A stretch of 64,000 nucleotides of DNA from Ochotona curzoniae (taxonomy: Eukaryota; Chordata; Mammalia; Lagomorpha; Ochotonidae): assembly GCF_017591425.1 (NCBI RefSeq), contig NW_024465885.1:43333001-43397000 (forward strand). Direction: 5' to 3'. Under the pieces are notes generated by a model. The model was given only the letters and a program-made list of their open reading frames with translations, searched no databases and was not told the DNA's origin. The position numbers were made by a program, and so were the translations under genes. This document shows positions 44,316 through 55,339 of the stretch, in pieces (position 1 is the stretch's first letter; each line of letters opens with the position of its first letter).

Positions 44316-44969
44316 TCAGTAAATGACTGTGACCACACAGCTTTGATTGCTGGCCATGGGGAAGGGTTTAAAGTAAGAGAAGCCAGGGAAGCTGTGGACT
44401 ATGCTGGTCACATTCTCTATACTGTAAGACTTCAAGGATGAGTTCCTGTTGAAGAGAGCCACATCCAAGAAGGAGACAGATGTGCATGGCTGCCCTTTTT
44501 TATGTGATTGCAGGAGCTTGTCCTCGGAACCAGTGTCCCCACTGCTGTGGATGAACAGGCTCTGCTCAGGCTTGGCCTCATTGCTGACACGGAGCCTCCT
44601 CAGTCCGCAGATGGCCAGGTAGGCAGAGGGGAGAGCGTTGGTGCTGCATAGGGTGAGCTTCAGGTCGTGGACCAGTGTGAAGTTCAACAGGCGGCCCAGG
44701 GCTGACATGTCTGTGAACCAGATGGTGAGACGGCCGTCATAGCTGGCACTTCTCTCCACTGCAGGTGGCAGGATCGTGTTGCAGTTGCACATCAGGTTGG
44801 CCAAACTGTAGTCACAGTCCCGGACGTCTGCAGGGCAGCTGCAGTTCCGAAGGGTGTTTTCCAGAGTGAAAATCAGTGTGCTGTACCTCTGCCCCTTGAT
44901 GGCACGCTCTAGAACAAAGACACCTAGAGTGCCAACCAGAAGGAGACAGTGCCTAGAAGAGGGCACCAT
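44316..44969 (-). CDS. C21orf62: C21orf62 orthologue, predicted secreted glycoprotein, complete coding exon
   Basis: A 217-residue intact frame in one exon, matching the remembered human C21orf62 protein almost throughout (for example [13 protein letters not shown] and [11 protein letters not shown]). The function of this family is not established. Residues 1 to about 27 form a signal peptide with a hydrophobic [12 protein letters not shown] core. A Cys cluster follows (Cys 43, 45, 52, 61, 63), then Cys 108, 121, 162 and 211. Five N-glycosylation sequons occur at Asn 42, 96, 176, 186 and 208. No second membrane segment is visible, so secretion or lumenal location is likely. The start has A at -3 and G at +4, a strong Kozak context. 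A possible splice acceptor (tatcacag) lies about 40 bp upstream, as expected if 5' non-coding exons exist. Strand and position next to PAXBP1 agree with human 21q22.11. Confidence 0.94.
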   Translation of the reverse strand: MVPSSRHCLLLVGTLGVFVLERAIKGQRYSTLIFTLENTLRNCSCPADVRDCDYSLANLMCNCNTILPPAVERSASYDGRLTIWFTDMSALGRLLNFTLVHDLKLTLCSTNALPSAYLAICGLRRLRVSNEAKPEQSLFIHSSGDTGSEDKLLQSHKKGQPCTSVSFLDVALFNRNSSLKSYSIENVTSIVHSFPGFSYFKPFPMASNQSCVVTVIY

Positions 44970-45474
44970 TCTTGCTCAGGGGCCGGGGTACCCCTGGTGT
45001 CTGTGATACCTCTTCAACAGCCAATTCCTTAGAACTCACCTGAAGGGAGATGCAGTCTTTGATGAGAAAGACACAGTGTACCTCTCTCACACAGTTCTAA
45101 TAAAGAAAGGCAATGCTTCCTTCTCGGGCTCCAGTGTCATTCCAGTGGGTGGGGATTTGGTGGTATCTGAGTTGGTGCTCCTCCACACACCCAATCACTG
45201 GCCTTTAATTTCTGTGAGTCTCTGGAGAATGCACATGTTCTCCTCTTACTCCACATCTAACTTCCAGAAGTTCAGGAGGCAGAGTTCCCCAGTGCCACCT
45301 GTTAGACAGCATAGCACAAACACCAATGAAGCCTTTTGTTAATGATGAACTTGAATTTCTGACCAGACAACAGCATCACCTCCCACCATTGCATGCATCT
45401 GTCCATAGCTCCATTCATCTTTTTCCTGCCTCCAGTATACACACCATTTCAGACTCCATTGTATTCATGTTAAC

Positions 45475-45675
45475 AAACAATGGAAATTGAAAATATTGAA
45501 TGGAGAATTCTGGGAATAGTTCATAAATCTGAGATTTCACATTGTTCTGAGTAGCCTGATGAGAATTCCTGCCATTGCATTCCCTTCTGCCTGGGATGTG
45601 AACTCTGTTTGTCTATTAGTCACTCAATAGCCCTCTCAGTTCATTCAAATCAGTGCTCATTCTTACCCTGATTTT
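45475..45675 (+). mobile_element. Old interspersed repeat, copy 2, right of C21orf62
   Basis: Same family and orientation as 43683-43900: gaaaatattgaatggagaat, tagttcataaatctgag, gagtagcctgatgagaattc, ctgcctgggatgtgaactc, cactcaatagccctctc. Confidence 0.6.
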
Positions 45676-45689
45676 TCTACTCCTACCCC

Positions 45690-46370
45690 ACAATACAATT
45701 TTACAAATTGATTTAGTCACACACTTTATTGTAGGGTCCCACAAAAAGCATTATATAAGCACTGGAAAGTGATCAAATTAAGGTAGCAAATCATCATATT
45801 CTAAAGAGAAATACCAAGGTCGGGCTGGGGGCAGAAAATACCCTCCAATGCCAAGCCTATCCTCATTTATGGGGTGCTTGGAATGAGGTGAGCATTATGG
45901 CATAGGACACCCGAGTCCAGTTTTGGGAAAGTAGTCCATTTTCTCTGGATATACTTGTTAATCAAAGAGAAACCAAAAATACAATTTAGTTCATCTGTAT
46001 TTATTGAGCATTATGGGGCTGGATAAGAAGATGAAACCTTTGATTAGGAGGGCTCAGAGTCATCAATAGGGCCACCCGGGGAGGGCTGGGAATGATAGGG
46101 AAGGGTCATTCTGAGAGATGAATGGGTGTTCATGGAAGAGGGAGAACAACAGGAATTAAATAGTTGGAATTAAAATAGTTGGGAGGCAAAGTGAAGCCAC
46201 AGCATGATCCAAAACAAAGCAACAAATCCAAGGGTGGCAAAGCTGAAAGTGTCCAGGATCAGGTACACAGGAAGGCAGTGCAAGCCTGTCAGCAAGGGCT
46301 GGAGTTAGGAAGACAAAGGTGAGTAAATTGGAGCAGAAGATAAGATGTTGGTTCACAGAAACCACAACTG
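45690..46370. other. Intergenic, no recognised element
   Basis: Non-coding sequence with no clear repeat before the ATCC microsatellite. Confidence 0.4.
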
Positions 46371-46371
46371 T

Positions 46372-46613
46372 ATCCATCGATCCATCGATCCATTGATCCA
46401 TCCACCCATCCATCCATCCACCCATCCATCCATCCATCCATCCATCCATCCATCCATCCATCCATCCATCCATCCATCACCCATCCATCCATCCATCCAC
46501 CCACCCATCCATTCATTCATCGATCCATCCATCCACTTATCCATCTGTCCACCCACCCATCCATTTATCCAATCATCTACCTACCCACCCACCCACTCAC
46601 CCACCCTTTCATG
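46372..46613. repeat. (ATCC)n microsatellite, about 240 bp
   Basis: Mostly ATCC with interspersed ACCC, ATCG and ATTC variants; the purest part is about 46421-46480. Read on the minus strand it gives Met-Asp-Gly-Trp repeats, which are not a gene. Confidence 0.97.
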
Positions 46614-46619
46614 CATTTG

Positions 46620-47270
46620 ATTCTGATTCCAGTTATCTGTGACACTAAGAGCCCAAAGCTGGGCCAGGCTTGCATAAGAGGCCCAAACATTGTGGCAGCA
46701 GGGAGCAGAGGGGAGACAAGGGAGAGTTGAGAGTCAGGTAGGGCCCAGCACGGGCTCTGTGCCAGAGCCACAGTCTAGGCTGGGCTGGAGAAACAAAGAT
46801 AAGACAGATCTGGATCTTACCCTCTGAAGCAAACAAGGCTGAACTGGGAAGAGTTACTCTGAACACATAGTTAAGAGAGAAGCAGAGACACGGTAAATTC
46901 CACTGGGGAACTGAATAAGGCAGTTTATAGTGTTCTGTGCTTACTTTGAAGTTGGCACAGGCTTTTCTGAACAAGGATTTATTTATTAGTATGAACACTT
47001 TGCAATGAAGAAAAGAGCTTTGAGAAATGCAGGAGACGCAGTGTTCTCCCAAAAGAAGAGGCGCAATAGTTCTAAGGAGTCTTAGGATTTGGTGGCAACT
47101 ACCCACTTGGAAAGTACAGGAAATAATTTGTTCACTGCGGGATAATTTTAGATGATCAGCAGACCCAGATTCCATCTGAGGTTTCTAGGACTTCACGTCC
47201 CTGTAGCCCTATCATGAAAAACTGAATCTTGCCATTACTGTGGACTTATTCTGACTCCAGCCTTATGAGA
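46620..47270. other. Intergenic, no recognised element
   Basis: Unique-looking sequence. A 176-codon minus-strand open frame shows no conserved features. Confidence 0.4.
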
Positions 47271-47274
47271 TGGG

Positions 47275-47575
47275 CAGGGGGCTGGCTTTGTGACCCAGCA
47301 TTTCTAGCCTGCAATGCCAGCCTACCATAAGGATGGCAGGTCATGTCCCAGCTGCTCCACTTCTGATCCAGTTCCTTGCTAATGCATCTGAGAAAGCAAA
47401 GGAAGGTGCCCAAATGCTGCAGCCATGTGGGAGACCCAGAAGGAGTTCCTGGCTGGGGCCTAGTCCAATCACAGTTGTGACCATTTAGAGAATGGACTAA
47501 GTGACGGAAGGGCTCTCTCTGTGTGTCTTAAAAAAAAAAAAAAAGAAAAAAGAAAAAAGAAAACTTTACCAAGAA
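47275..47575 (+). repeat. C-type SINE, sense, with A/G-rich tail
   Basis: Contains agctgctccacttctgatcc, gtgggagacccagaagg and ctctctctgtgtgtctt, then an expanded A/AAAG tail at 47529-47567. Confidence 0.75.
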
Positions 47576-48189
47576 GGAGGAGGGGGAGGAGAGAGGGGCA
47601 CACATATGGCAGCTCAGAACTTGGGAGAAAGCATCTGCCTCATTCTCCCCATGCCGAGAGTGGCCAGAGCCCAGCAGAGCAGGAGAAGGAGAGGGAGAAG
47701 GATGTGGATGTGCTGGGACACATTGAACTAGAAGTCCCCAAAGGGCTTTGGTTGAGAGATGTCCCAGCAGTCCAAGCCCTGGCTGGACTTTCGTGTGGTC
47801 CTTGCCTCTTAGACAACATGAAATCCCAAGGCCAGAACACAAGGGACAGGCACAAGAAGCCTTCCCAAGGGTGTATTGAGTAGGGTACATACCCCTCATG
47901 GTACAGTAGGACAATTGGGCATTTTTCTCCCTTTAGCCTTGAATTTCTTTTAGTTTGGAGGATGATAAGTGAGCACACTTGAACAAAACACACACCCTGA
48001 GTACAGGCATATGCCTCCCTGCTGTTGTGCAGAATTCCGTGAATGAAAGCTCGGACCCTGGGGGTAGTGATGCTAAGAGCTTGTTGGGACCTAGAGCAAA
48101 GCAATGAGGTCATTGAATATGCTAACCTTGGAAGGAACTAATGCAATGCAGCTCTTGTGGGACTCTGGTTTGTTCTCATGAAAAGGTGG

Positions 48190-48405
48190 CTGTAAAATGG
48201 ACCTGACCCCTCCCTCCCTGTGCTTGTTCCCTGTCTTGCTGTGGGATTCTCTTGCACGTGTTCCTGATACCATCTGCCCTGAGGCTCTTTCCAGAGCCAG
48301 TGTCCTGCTTTTCTGGCCTTTAGCTTCCGAAACTACCAACATTATAAACCTCTTTTTTTTTTTTTTTATAAGAGTACCCAGCCTCATGTCTTTTGTTGAA
48401 GTGAA
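48190..48405 (+). mobile_element. MaLR-type LTR remnant (MLT1/MST-like)
   Basis: Recognised from the 3' end: cattataaacctcttttttt, ataagagtacccagcctcatg, tcttttgttgaag. The upstream part is pyrimidine-rich as in MaLR LTRs. Confidence 0.5.
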
Positions 48406-48639
48406 TGAGGGATGCAGCTGATTTCATATTACTCCACTTGCTGGAAGACCCCCTCATTTTCATCACTTCCTTGCAGTCATCAGGAGTTTTTCCAAAAACA
48501 TACTTTGTGGATTACATCTCTGGGAAATGTCCTTGCCCAGTTGTCCTAACCCTGGCTTCAAAGAGTATCCCCCTGGGTTCTCAGACCCCAGCCTCTATCT
48601 CCCTGCCCCTAGTGTTGTTGTTACTGTTTTTAAAAAATT

Positions 48640-48687
48640 ATTTGAAAGCCAAAGTTACAGAGAGAAAAAGAGATGAAGGAAGGGAGG

Positions 48688-48723
<36 letters not shown>

Positions 48724-48998
48724 TCTTTGATCTGCTGTTTCACTCTCCAAATGGCCTCAGTAACTAAGGCTGGTCTGATCCATAGGCTAATCTGAAGCCA
48801 GGAGCCAGGAGCTTCTTTGAGACCTCCCATATGGGTGCAGGAACCCCAAGCATGTGGGTTATCCTCCATTGCTTTCCCAGGTACATTAGCAGGGAGCTGA
48901 ATCGGAAAGTGGAGCAACCGGCACTTGAACCTGCACCCATGTGGGATGCAGGTGTGGCAGACAGGGTCACACTTGCCACACCACAGTGCCGGCCCCAT
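48640..48998 (-). repeat. C-type SINE, antisense, carrying a (GATA)n expansion
   Basis: The antisense tail is followed by a GATA microsatellite at 48688-48722 where the purine run normally lies. Then come gaagccaggagccaggagct, ctgaatcggaaagtggagc and a head ending cagtgccggccccat. Confidence 0.85.
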
Positions 48999-48999
48999 G

Positions 49000-49690
49000 T
49001 TGCTCAGCTTTAAGTCTGAGACTGACTGCTGCTTGCTGGAGCAACTCGGTTTCTGGCTCTCTGATTTTCCAAGCTTCTTCCCTGGAGTCTTTCCTTGTAA
49101 TTGCCTTTCCATGCATAAGATAAACATCAGTTCTGCTTTCAAATTCAATCCATTACTGAACTGAAGTTTTGAATCACTTTGGACTTTTAACTGCTCAAAG
49201 GAATTGGAAAAGATCACTAGGCTTTTCTACCATCATATTTCTGTCTCTTGTGTTGGGATATTGCAAATCTGTTTGGAGCAAACAGGGCAGATTTGTCCTC
49301 CCACCGACTCCGTACCTCCTTCCTGGTAATATCTTCTTATACACACAACTGATTTGGTATAAAATATTCCTTTTGGAGCCCAGTATAAACATCATCTAAA
49401 TTATGGGTATAATCCTAGACTGAGAGGGAATCTGGGCAGAATTTGTTCTGAAGCTAGTCTGATCTCTGTGTCTGTTGAATTCAGAAGTTCCGGCCCTCAT
49501 GCATCTAGTTGCCAGTATCAGCTGTCATTGAGATTTCTTTAGCTGCTACAAAAATGACATTTCAACTGAGTTGGAACGGATTACTAGTTTTTTAAATCAT
49601 ATTTGGTCATTTAAAGATGCAATGATCATTTAGAGTTTTCCACATCACACCTTGAAAAATGCACTGCATGGGAACCATCTGAGGTGCTTA
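49000..49690. other. Intergenic, no recognised element
   Basis: Non-coding. About 50 bp near 49640-49690 (ggaaccatctgaggtgctta) weakly recalls a MER5-type element. Confidence 0.4.
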
Positions 49691-49699
49691 TAAAATTTG

Positions 49700-50010
49700 T
49701 TCATTTATCTATATGTTTTCATTTGAAAGGGAGAGAGAGAGAGACAGGGTATCTTCTGTCCACTAATTAGCAACTCCAGTGCCCACAATCCCAGAGCTGG
49801 AGACAGTCAAAAAGCTAAATGCCAGCAACCCTTGCAGGTCCCCCAGGTGTGAGTAGCATCCCAAGTGCTTGAGACATCATCTATACTTCCTGGGCTTTGC
49901 ACCAGCAGGACCTAGGCTGGAAGCGGAGGCTGCCCCTGAGTGCCACGCTCTCCAACGTGCGGTACAGGCATCCCAAGTGATGGTTTACTCTTCTGCGCTA
50001 GACAGTCCCT
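49700..50010 (-). repeat. SINE, antisense, diverged
   Basis: Antisense tail, then gggagagagagagagacagg and a degenerate body with cctaggctggaagcggagg. Confidence 0.6.
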
Positions 50011-50029
50011 TGCCCTAACAAGTTTTTCT

Positions 50030-50550
50030 CATGTTTGCATAAAGACCTTTATGGTGTCCTATGATCTAAGAATTTCAGACACTTCCTGAATCTATCAATA
50101 CCATGTCCCTCCTTTTCTTCCTTCTGGACCTCAATCCCAAGCTTCCTGCAGTGATTTGGGACTGTGTGAGTTTCTGTGTTGGGCAGGGGCCCTTGAAAGT
50201 AACAGAGCAGTAGACAAAATCTTGAATTGGTTGATGGGATGGCATTAGACTGTGGTGTGGGAAGGAACAGATCTTGGCTACTGTAAGCCACTGGAATCTT
50301 GAGGCTGGTCACAGCAGAAGTTTGCCTACCCCGACTAATATGGCAGGTGCTAATGTTGTCTTACAATTTATGATTTTGATGTCTTCTCTTTTCCAAAGAA
50401 GCAACCAACAGTTATAGAATGTTTGAAGTTGGGAAATGGCCTAAATTGTTGCAAAAATCAAAGAGAAAGAAGATGTCCTCATGCTCACAAAGGATGCAAC
50501 ATTTGCCCAGGAAGGACTTAGAATGTACTCTGGGACCAAATAATGGGGCA
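50030..50550. other. Intergenic, no recognised element
   Basis: Nothing I can assign. Confidence 0.4.
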
Positions 50551-50551
50551 A

Positions 50552-50650
50552 CTACGAGGGAGTTCAAAAATGCACAGAAAAGAAGGGAAATTGAATGATA
50601 ATTTTATGGAGGACAAAATAGTTCAAAATCCAAGCATAGTTTTTTTTTTT
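50552..50650 (+). mobile_element. Fragment of the short palindromic DNA element
   Basis: Begins acgagggagttcaaaaatg and continues gaaattgaatgataatttta. It resembles the left arm of the 41829 element and breaks off at a T run. Confidence 0.35.
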
Positions 50651-51099
50651 TCTTTACAGAATACATTTTCTGTGAGATTGTGGAAGGCAACAATGGTAAA
50701 GACAACGTGTATGGTTGCTTGTGAAGTGCTGGATGGGAGAAATGCAAAGAGCTCCCCAAAGGGGGCGCTGTAGGGTGCAGTGCAGAAGCAGGTGGCTGAC
50801 TTAGGATGGCAGAAAGCTTACATCTTATAGCAAGTGCAGGGTGTGTGCAGGTGGCTTGGGGTGCCTGAAACTGCGGACTTTGCTGACCAAACTGAGAACC
50901 TACACTTTACATTCGTAGTGAATTGGTCCCCATTCTCCCCTGATTTTCACCCCAGCCATGAAATCATTGTTAAATCCCTCCTGAACAGAATTTTTTTTTC
51001 TTTGGGATACATATATATTTCCATATAAAGCCATATATATATATATAATCTACATTATAAGTAATATATCATCGATAGGATTTTTTTTTAACTCAAGAT

Positions 51100-51440
51100 G
51101 AGAGGCTGGTATTATGGCACAGCTGCCCTAGTTACTACCTGCAACACTGACATCCCATATTCGAGCAACGGTTCAAGTCCCAGCTACTCTGCTTCAGATT
51201 CAGCTTGCTGCTGATGCACCTGGGAAAGCCATGAAAGCTGGCCTGAGCACTTGGACCACCGTCACCCACATGGGAGACCCAAATGCAGTTCCAGGCCAGT
51301 GGCTTTGGCTTGGCCCATTTCTAGTGTTTACAGCCATTTGGGAAGTCAGCCAGCAAATGAAAGATCTCCTTCTCTCTTCGTCTTTCCATCTCTTGCTCTC
51401 TAGGCCACTTTGCCTTTCAAACAAACAAAAAACAAACTCT
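51100..51440 (+). repeat. C-type SINE, sense
   Basis: Head gaggctggtattatggcac, B-box-like ggttcaagtcc, middle block and an (AAAC)n tail. Confidence 0.8.
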
Positions 51441-51487
51441 TTTTAAAGAATTTTTTTTTAAGATAAAAAAGGAATAAAGGGAAAAGT

Positions 51488-51770
51488 GGGGACTGGCATT
51501 TGGCATAGTGGTTAAGCCATCTGCATCCCCTAGGAGTGTGTCTGAGAGTTGCCCCCAGGTTCTGATTTCAGCTTTTTCCTACTGCTGACAAGCTAGAAGT
51601 TTGTAGCAATGGCTCAACAAATGACTGGGTTTCTACCATTCATGTGGGAAACCTGGATTGAGTTCCGGCTCTCGTTTTCAGCAGCTCAGCCATTGCAGGT
51701 GTTTGGGAATTGAACCAATGAATCGGAGTGCTTCTCTCTCTCCTCTCTTAAAAACTAAAATAAATAAAAC
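51488..51770 (+). repeat. C-type SINE, sense
   Basis: Head ggggactggcatttggcata, body with atgtgggaaacctgg, ending tctctctctcctctctt and an A-rich tail. Confidence 0.75.
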
Positions 51771-51829
51771 GAAACTTTGAATATTTTCAGCTCTACTCTT
51801 CTGGCTTGCCATGAGCATCCACTTTTTAA

Positions 51830-52155
51830 AACAATTTATTTATTTTTATTGGAAAGTCATATATACAGGCAGGAGGAGAGACAGAGAGGAAGATCTTCTG
51901 CCCGTTGAGTCACTCCCCAAGTGGCTGCAATGGCCAGGGCTGAGTCAACCCAAAGCCAGGAGTCAGGAGCTTCTTCCAAGTCTCTTATACAGGTACAGGG
52001 TCCCAAGGCTTTGGGCTGTCCTCAACTGCTTTCCAGGCCACAACAGGGAGCTGAATGGGAAGTGGGGTCGCCAGGATTGAACCGGTGCCCATATGGGATC
52101 CCGGGCATGTGCAAGGCAAGGACTTTAGGCACTAGGCTATTGTGCTGGACCCCTG
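51830..52155 (-). repeat. C-type SINE, antisense, well preserved
   Basis: Contains tttatttttattggaaagtc, ggaggagagacagagagg, cactccccaagtggctgcaa, gggagctgaatgggaagtgg, and a head ending attgtgctggacccc. Confidence 0.9.
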
Positions 52156-52159
52156 AGCA

Positions 52160-54080
52160 CCCATTTTGGTGTCAGTTTCCCTTTGGGGTGGAGATCTCAT
52201 TAATTAGGCAAAACCAAGTTAGTAAAGCTTTATAACAGGGGTGAGCAACTCAAACATTTGTTTAAGGAAGATGATTGAATCTGTCAGGTTTTGTATTTTC
52301 TTCACTCCATTTGCTGCCTCCTAACTCAGACTCTCTGGGTGTATCCGACTCAGTAGGTGGGATCTTTGGGGCGTGGTAGAGAGATTCCCCAAAGACAGGG
52401 AAGAGGATGAGGCCCATCCCATCCTGTGTGCTTGCAGTAGAGACACCTGCTAGAGTCCCTTGAACAGATTCACTGGTGTGGATCCCTTCTGGGCAACACA
52501 GGGAACCATTTGCTATCTTTATCTTGGGTTCCCAACATGACTGGCTGGGAGCTCACACCTGGAGGCAAGCAGCCTGCTCCCCGTAGCTATGAGACATGTA
52601 GTTTCTTCTCTCAGAGGCAGTATTTTTGGAAGACATTCATTCAGGAGTGGCAGGAAGCCCAGCTGCTGGTGAGGACCCGGTCATGGTCACAGACAAGCTG
52701 TGGAGAAAGGAGAGTTGCTGCCACCCAACCCACTCTCCTCCCTGTGCCCTCTTCCTCGTTGCTTGGTCATCCCCTTGTTGGTTCTCTCTGGTTGCCCAAG
52801 AGGAAGCCTGTGTCACAGAGTGTTATCAGTGATTCACACCCTCATTTCCAAGGCATTTCAACCAGCCCATTCCTGCCCAGGGGGCTCCTCTAAGGGAGCA
52901 GCAAAGGCTAGACAGGAAACATGGTGGAGGGCGGAAAGGCAAGCAAGCCCAGTTTTTAGGCTGGTTTCCATGCGGCTGGCTGCACGGCGAACCTTCTGCG
53001 CTAGTTCCCCGGGAACCACTGACTACTATGTGCGCCTATCCAGGTGCAACAGGAAGGCACAGTGCTTTGGAAAAAGTCTCCTGGGAAAAAAGAATGTCCA
53101 GCATTTTTCTGTTCTGTGGCTGTGTTCCAGAAATGCACCACGGGGAGGTGAGTGAGTGAGAGGCACTGTGTATTTTAACAAGGAATGACGTCAAAGCTTA
53201 TCTAGTTCAAAGTGAAGTTGGGTCTCTCTCCACCCCTATGCTTTCATCCTGTGATAAGTGCTGGCTTTTCTTTCTTCCTCACATTCCACAGCAGCACATC
53301 ACCCAAGCCTGGTACGTGCCACCGGGCTTTCGCAGGCCGGTGAGGTCATTGCGCTGTGCAGCCTGTGAGGACAGAGCTGCCTTTTGGATGGGGAACCACA
53401 TGGATCACTGAGAGGGACAGAAGCCCAGGTTACTGTGATCCCCACGTGACCCATACCTCATTTAATTTACACACTGGGATCTAAGCAGTGGGATGGCATC
53501 TGATGAGTTTGCTATCTAAAACAGAGGAGGTAAAAATTTAAGTCTTTGTAAGTTGGAATTTAGGCAAAATTAGCAACAGGCATGCAGTTGGGTTCTTAAG
53601 AGGACAAAATCTAAAAACAACAAATTGTGGCTGTTTGTGTTCCATTCACTATGTGGTTGGGCCAGTCAGGATTTGAGTTTCATTTTTCTCAAAGTAGCAC
53701 GGGATGTTAATTCAACCATGTAAGGCTGTAATCCCAATAAAGCAAGATGCATGCGGTAACATATGCAAGTCTGTACATACTCATTGTATCACTCATAAGT
53801 GAATTACACATGACGGTGTTAGAGAACTGTGCATGAGCTAGGAGCTTTGTAACTTCCGCATTATAGTACTATAATATGATATGATAGCATTCTCTGTCAG
53901 GGCATCCCAAAGAAATCTGCAGTAACTGTCTCGAGTAATGCATTACTTATAGCAAAACTTTGACTAGGGAATAGTTAGTTCAGTGTAAAACATAGTGGCC
54001 TCTTGTATGATTGTCCTTGTCTTGAGTCAAACCAGGTAAGCGAAGGTACTCCTCTCCACTGTGGGGAATGGGAGGTCCTG
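52160..54080. other. Intergenic, no recognised element
   Basis: Nearly 2 kb without a recognisable SINE. Overlapping open frames of 127 and 151 codons at 52510-53155 lack family signature, and I do not call them genes. Confidence 0.45.
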
Positions 54081-54088
54081 AAATGATA

Positions 54089-54392
54089 ACAGGTCGAGTA
54101 TCACCTGTTAAGGTACTTGGGACAGGACATGTTTCATATTTGGGGTGTCTTTGGATTCAGAATATTTACATGGGGACGATAACGTGTCTTGGGGATGGGA
54201 CACAAACTAAGCACAAAATTCATCACTGCTTCAAATGCATCCTGTGCACATCGTCTGATGACAGTTTTATGCACTATTTTTAGAGTGTGCCTGAACGACC
54301 TGAACTGTCATAAGAGCCAGGTGTGGAATATCTCACTTCAACAAGTTTCAGACTTTGTATGTATATCTCTTTATTAGGGATGCTTAACCTGT
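54089..54392 (+). mobile_element. Complete non-autonomous Tigger-like DNA transposon
   Basis: Both terminal inverted repeats are present (acaggtcgagta and, at the far end, gcttaacctgt). Internal blocks are recognisable: gtacttgggacaggac, cttggggatgggacacaa, gcacaaaattcatcactg, aggtgtggaatatctc. Its 304 bp have no coding capacity. It serves here as the reference copy for the two broken copies in PAXBP1 introns. Confidence 0.75.
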
Positions 54393-54814
54393 GGTGAACT
54401 AGCCTGGGAAACAGAAAATAAGTGTCTGATTTCTATTTCTTCTAATAAAAATGTATGTGAGGGTTTAGAGGAACAGCTCATTCTTTCTGTCCTCCCACTC
54501 CAATGGGCATCATAATCTGATTGAAAGATACCCAGAAGTCTGTGACCATGTGAACATCTATGGCAAGAGGCACATGCAGATGTGACCTAGTGAGGGATGC
54601 AGAGACAAGGAGACAAGGAGATCCTGGGCTCTTGGAATAGGTACAATAGAATCACAAAGGTCCTTGTAAGCGACACACAAGAGGGGATAGAGAAGCAAAG
54701 GGCATTTGAAGGAGATTAGAAAGAAATGGCTATCAGCCACCTCTAGGAGCTGCAAGAGGCAAGGAACACTCTTCAGTAGGAGCAAGCCCAGCAGATGCGT
54801 TGACTTGTATATGT

Positions 54815-54816
<2 letters not shown>

Positions 54817-54875
<59 letters not shown>
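54817..54875. repeat. (CA)29 microsatellite
   Basis: An uninterrupted run of AC of about 59 bp at the left edge of an L1 fragment. Likely polymorphic. Confidence 0.98.
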
Positions 54876-54877
<2 letters not shown>

Positions 54878-55330
54878 GTTAGCTAGCCATGAAAAGGAGA
54901 CCATGACATTTGCAGCAAAACAGGTAAAACTGGAGTCACTATGTTAAATGAATGGCAGACATAGTGTAACATGACACGTGTCCTCTCTCATATGTGGAAT
55001 TTAAAAAAATATGAGCTTAGTAATTCCTAGAAGATTGTTGGCAGAGTAGGGGAAAAGAGGGCAGAGGGACAGAGAGAGGGTGAATGAGGGGGTACCAAAA
55101 CACAACGAGATTGAAGTCAAGGATTCGGGCACTCCTTAGCACAGTGAGATGACTGTAGATCATGGTTATGGGTTATATTCTGTGTAAAGAACTGTCAGCC
55201 TCCACACACAAAGGAAAGCCAAGGAAATGGAAGTGCTGATTGACTTGGTCAGCTTGTGCTATATGTACATGCTGAAATATTACATAGGATCCATCAAGAA
55301 TTCAAATCCTTAAAATATCATATTTTTGAA
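54876..55330 (+). mobile_element. L1 (L1MA/MB type) 3'-end fragment
   Basis: Follows the remembered L1 ORF2 tail and 3' UTR: agctagccatgaaaaggaga, catttgcagcaaaac, actatgttaaatgaatg, ctctctcatatgtggaattt, gggtaccaaaacacaacgag. It is non-coding in its present state. Confidence 0.7.
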
Positions 55331-55339
55331 CCAATCAAC

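Noticed and set aside
46156..46556. Minus-strand frames encoding Met-Asp-Gly-Trp repeats
   Set aside because: Direct translation of the ATCC microsatellite.
52510..53155. Overlapping frames of 127 and 151 codons
   Set aside because: No recognisable domain, no splice or initiation context worth noting, and no remembered gene at this syntenic position.
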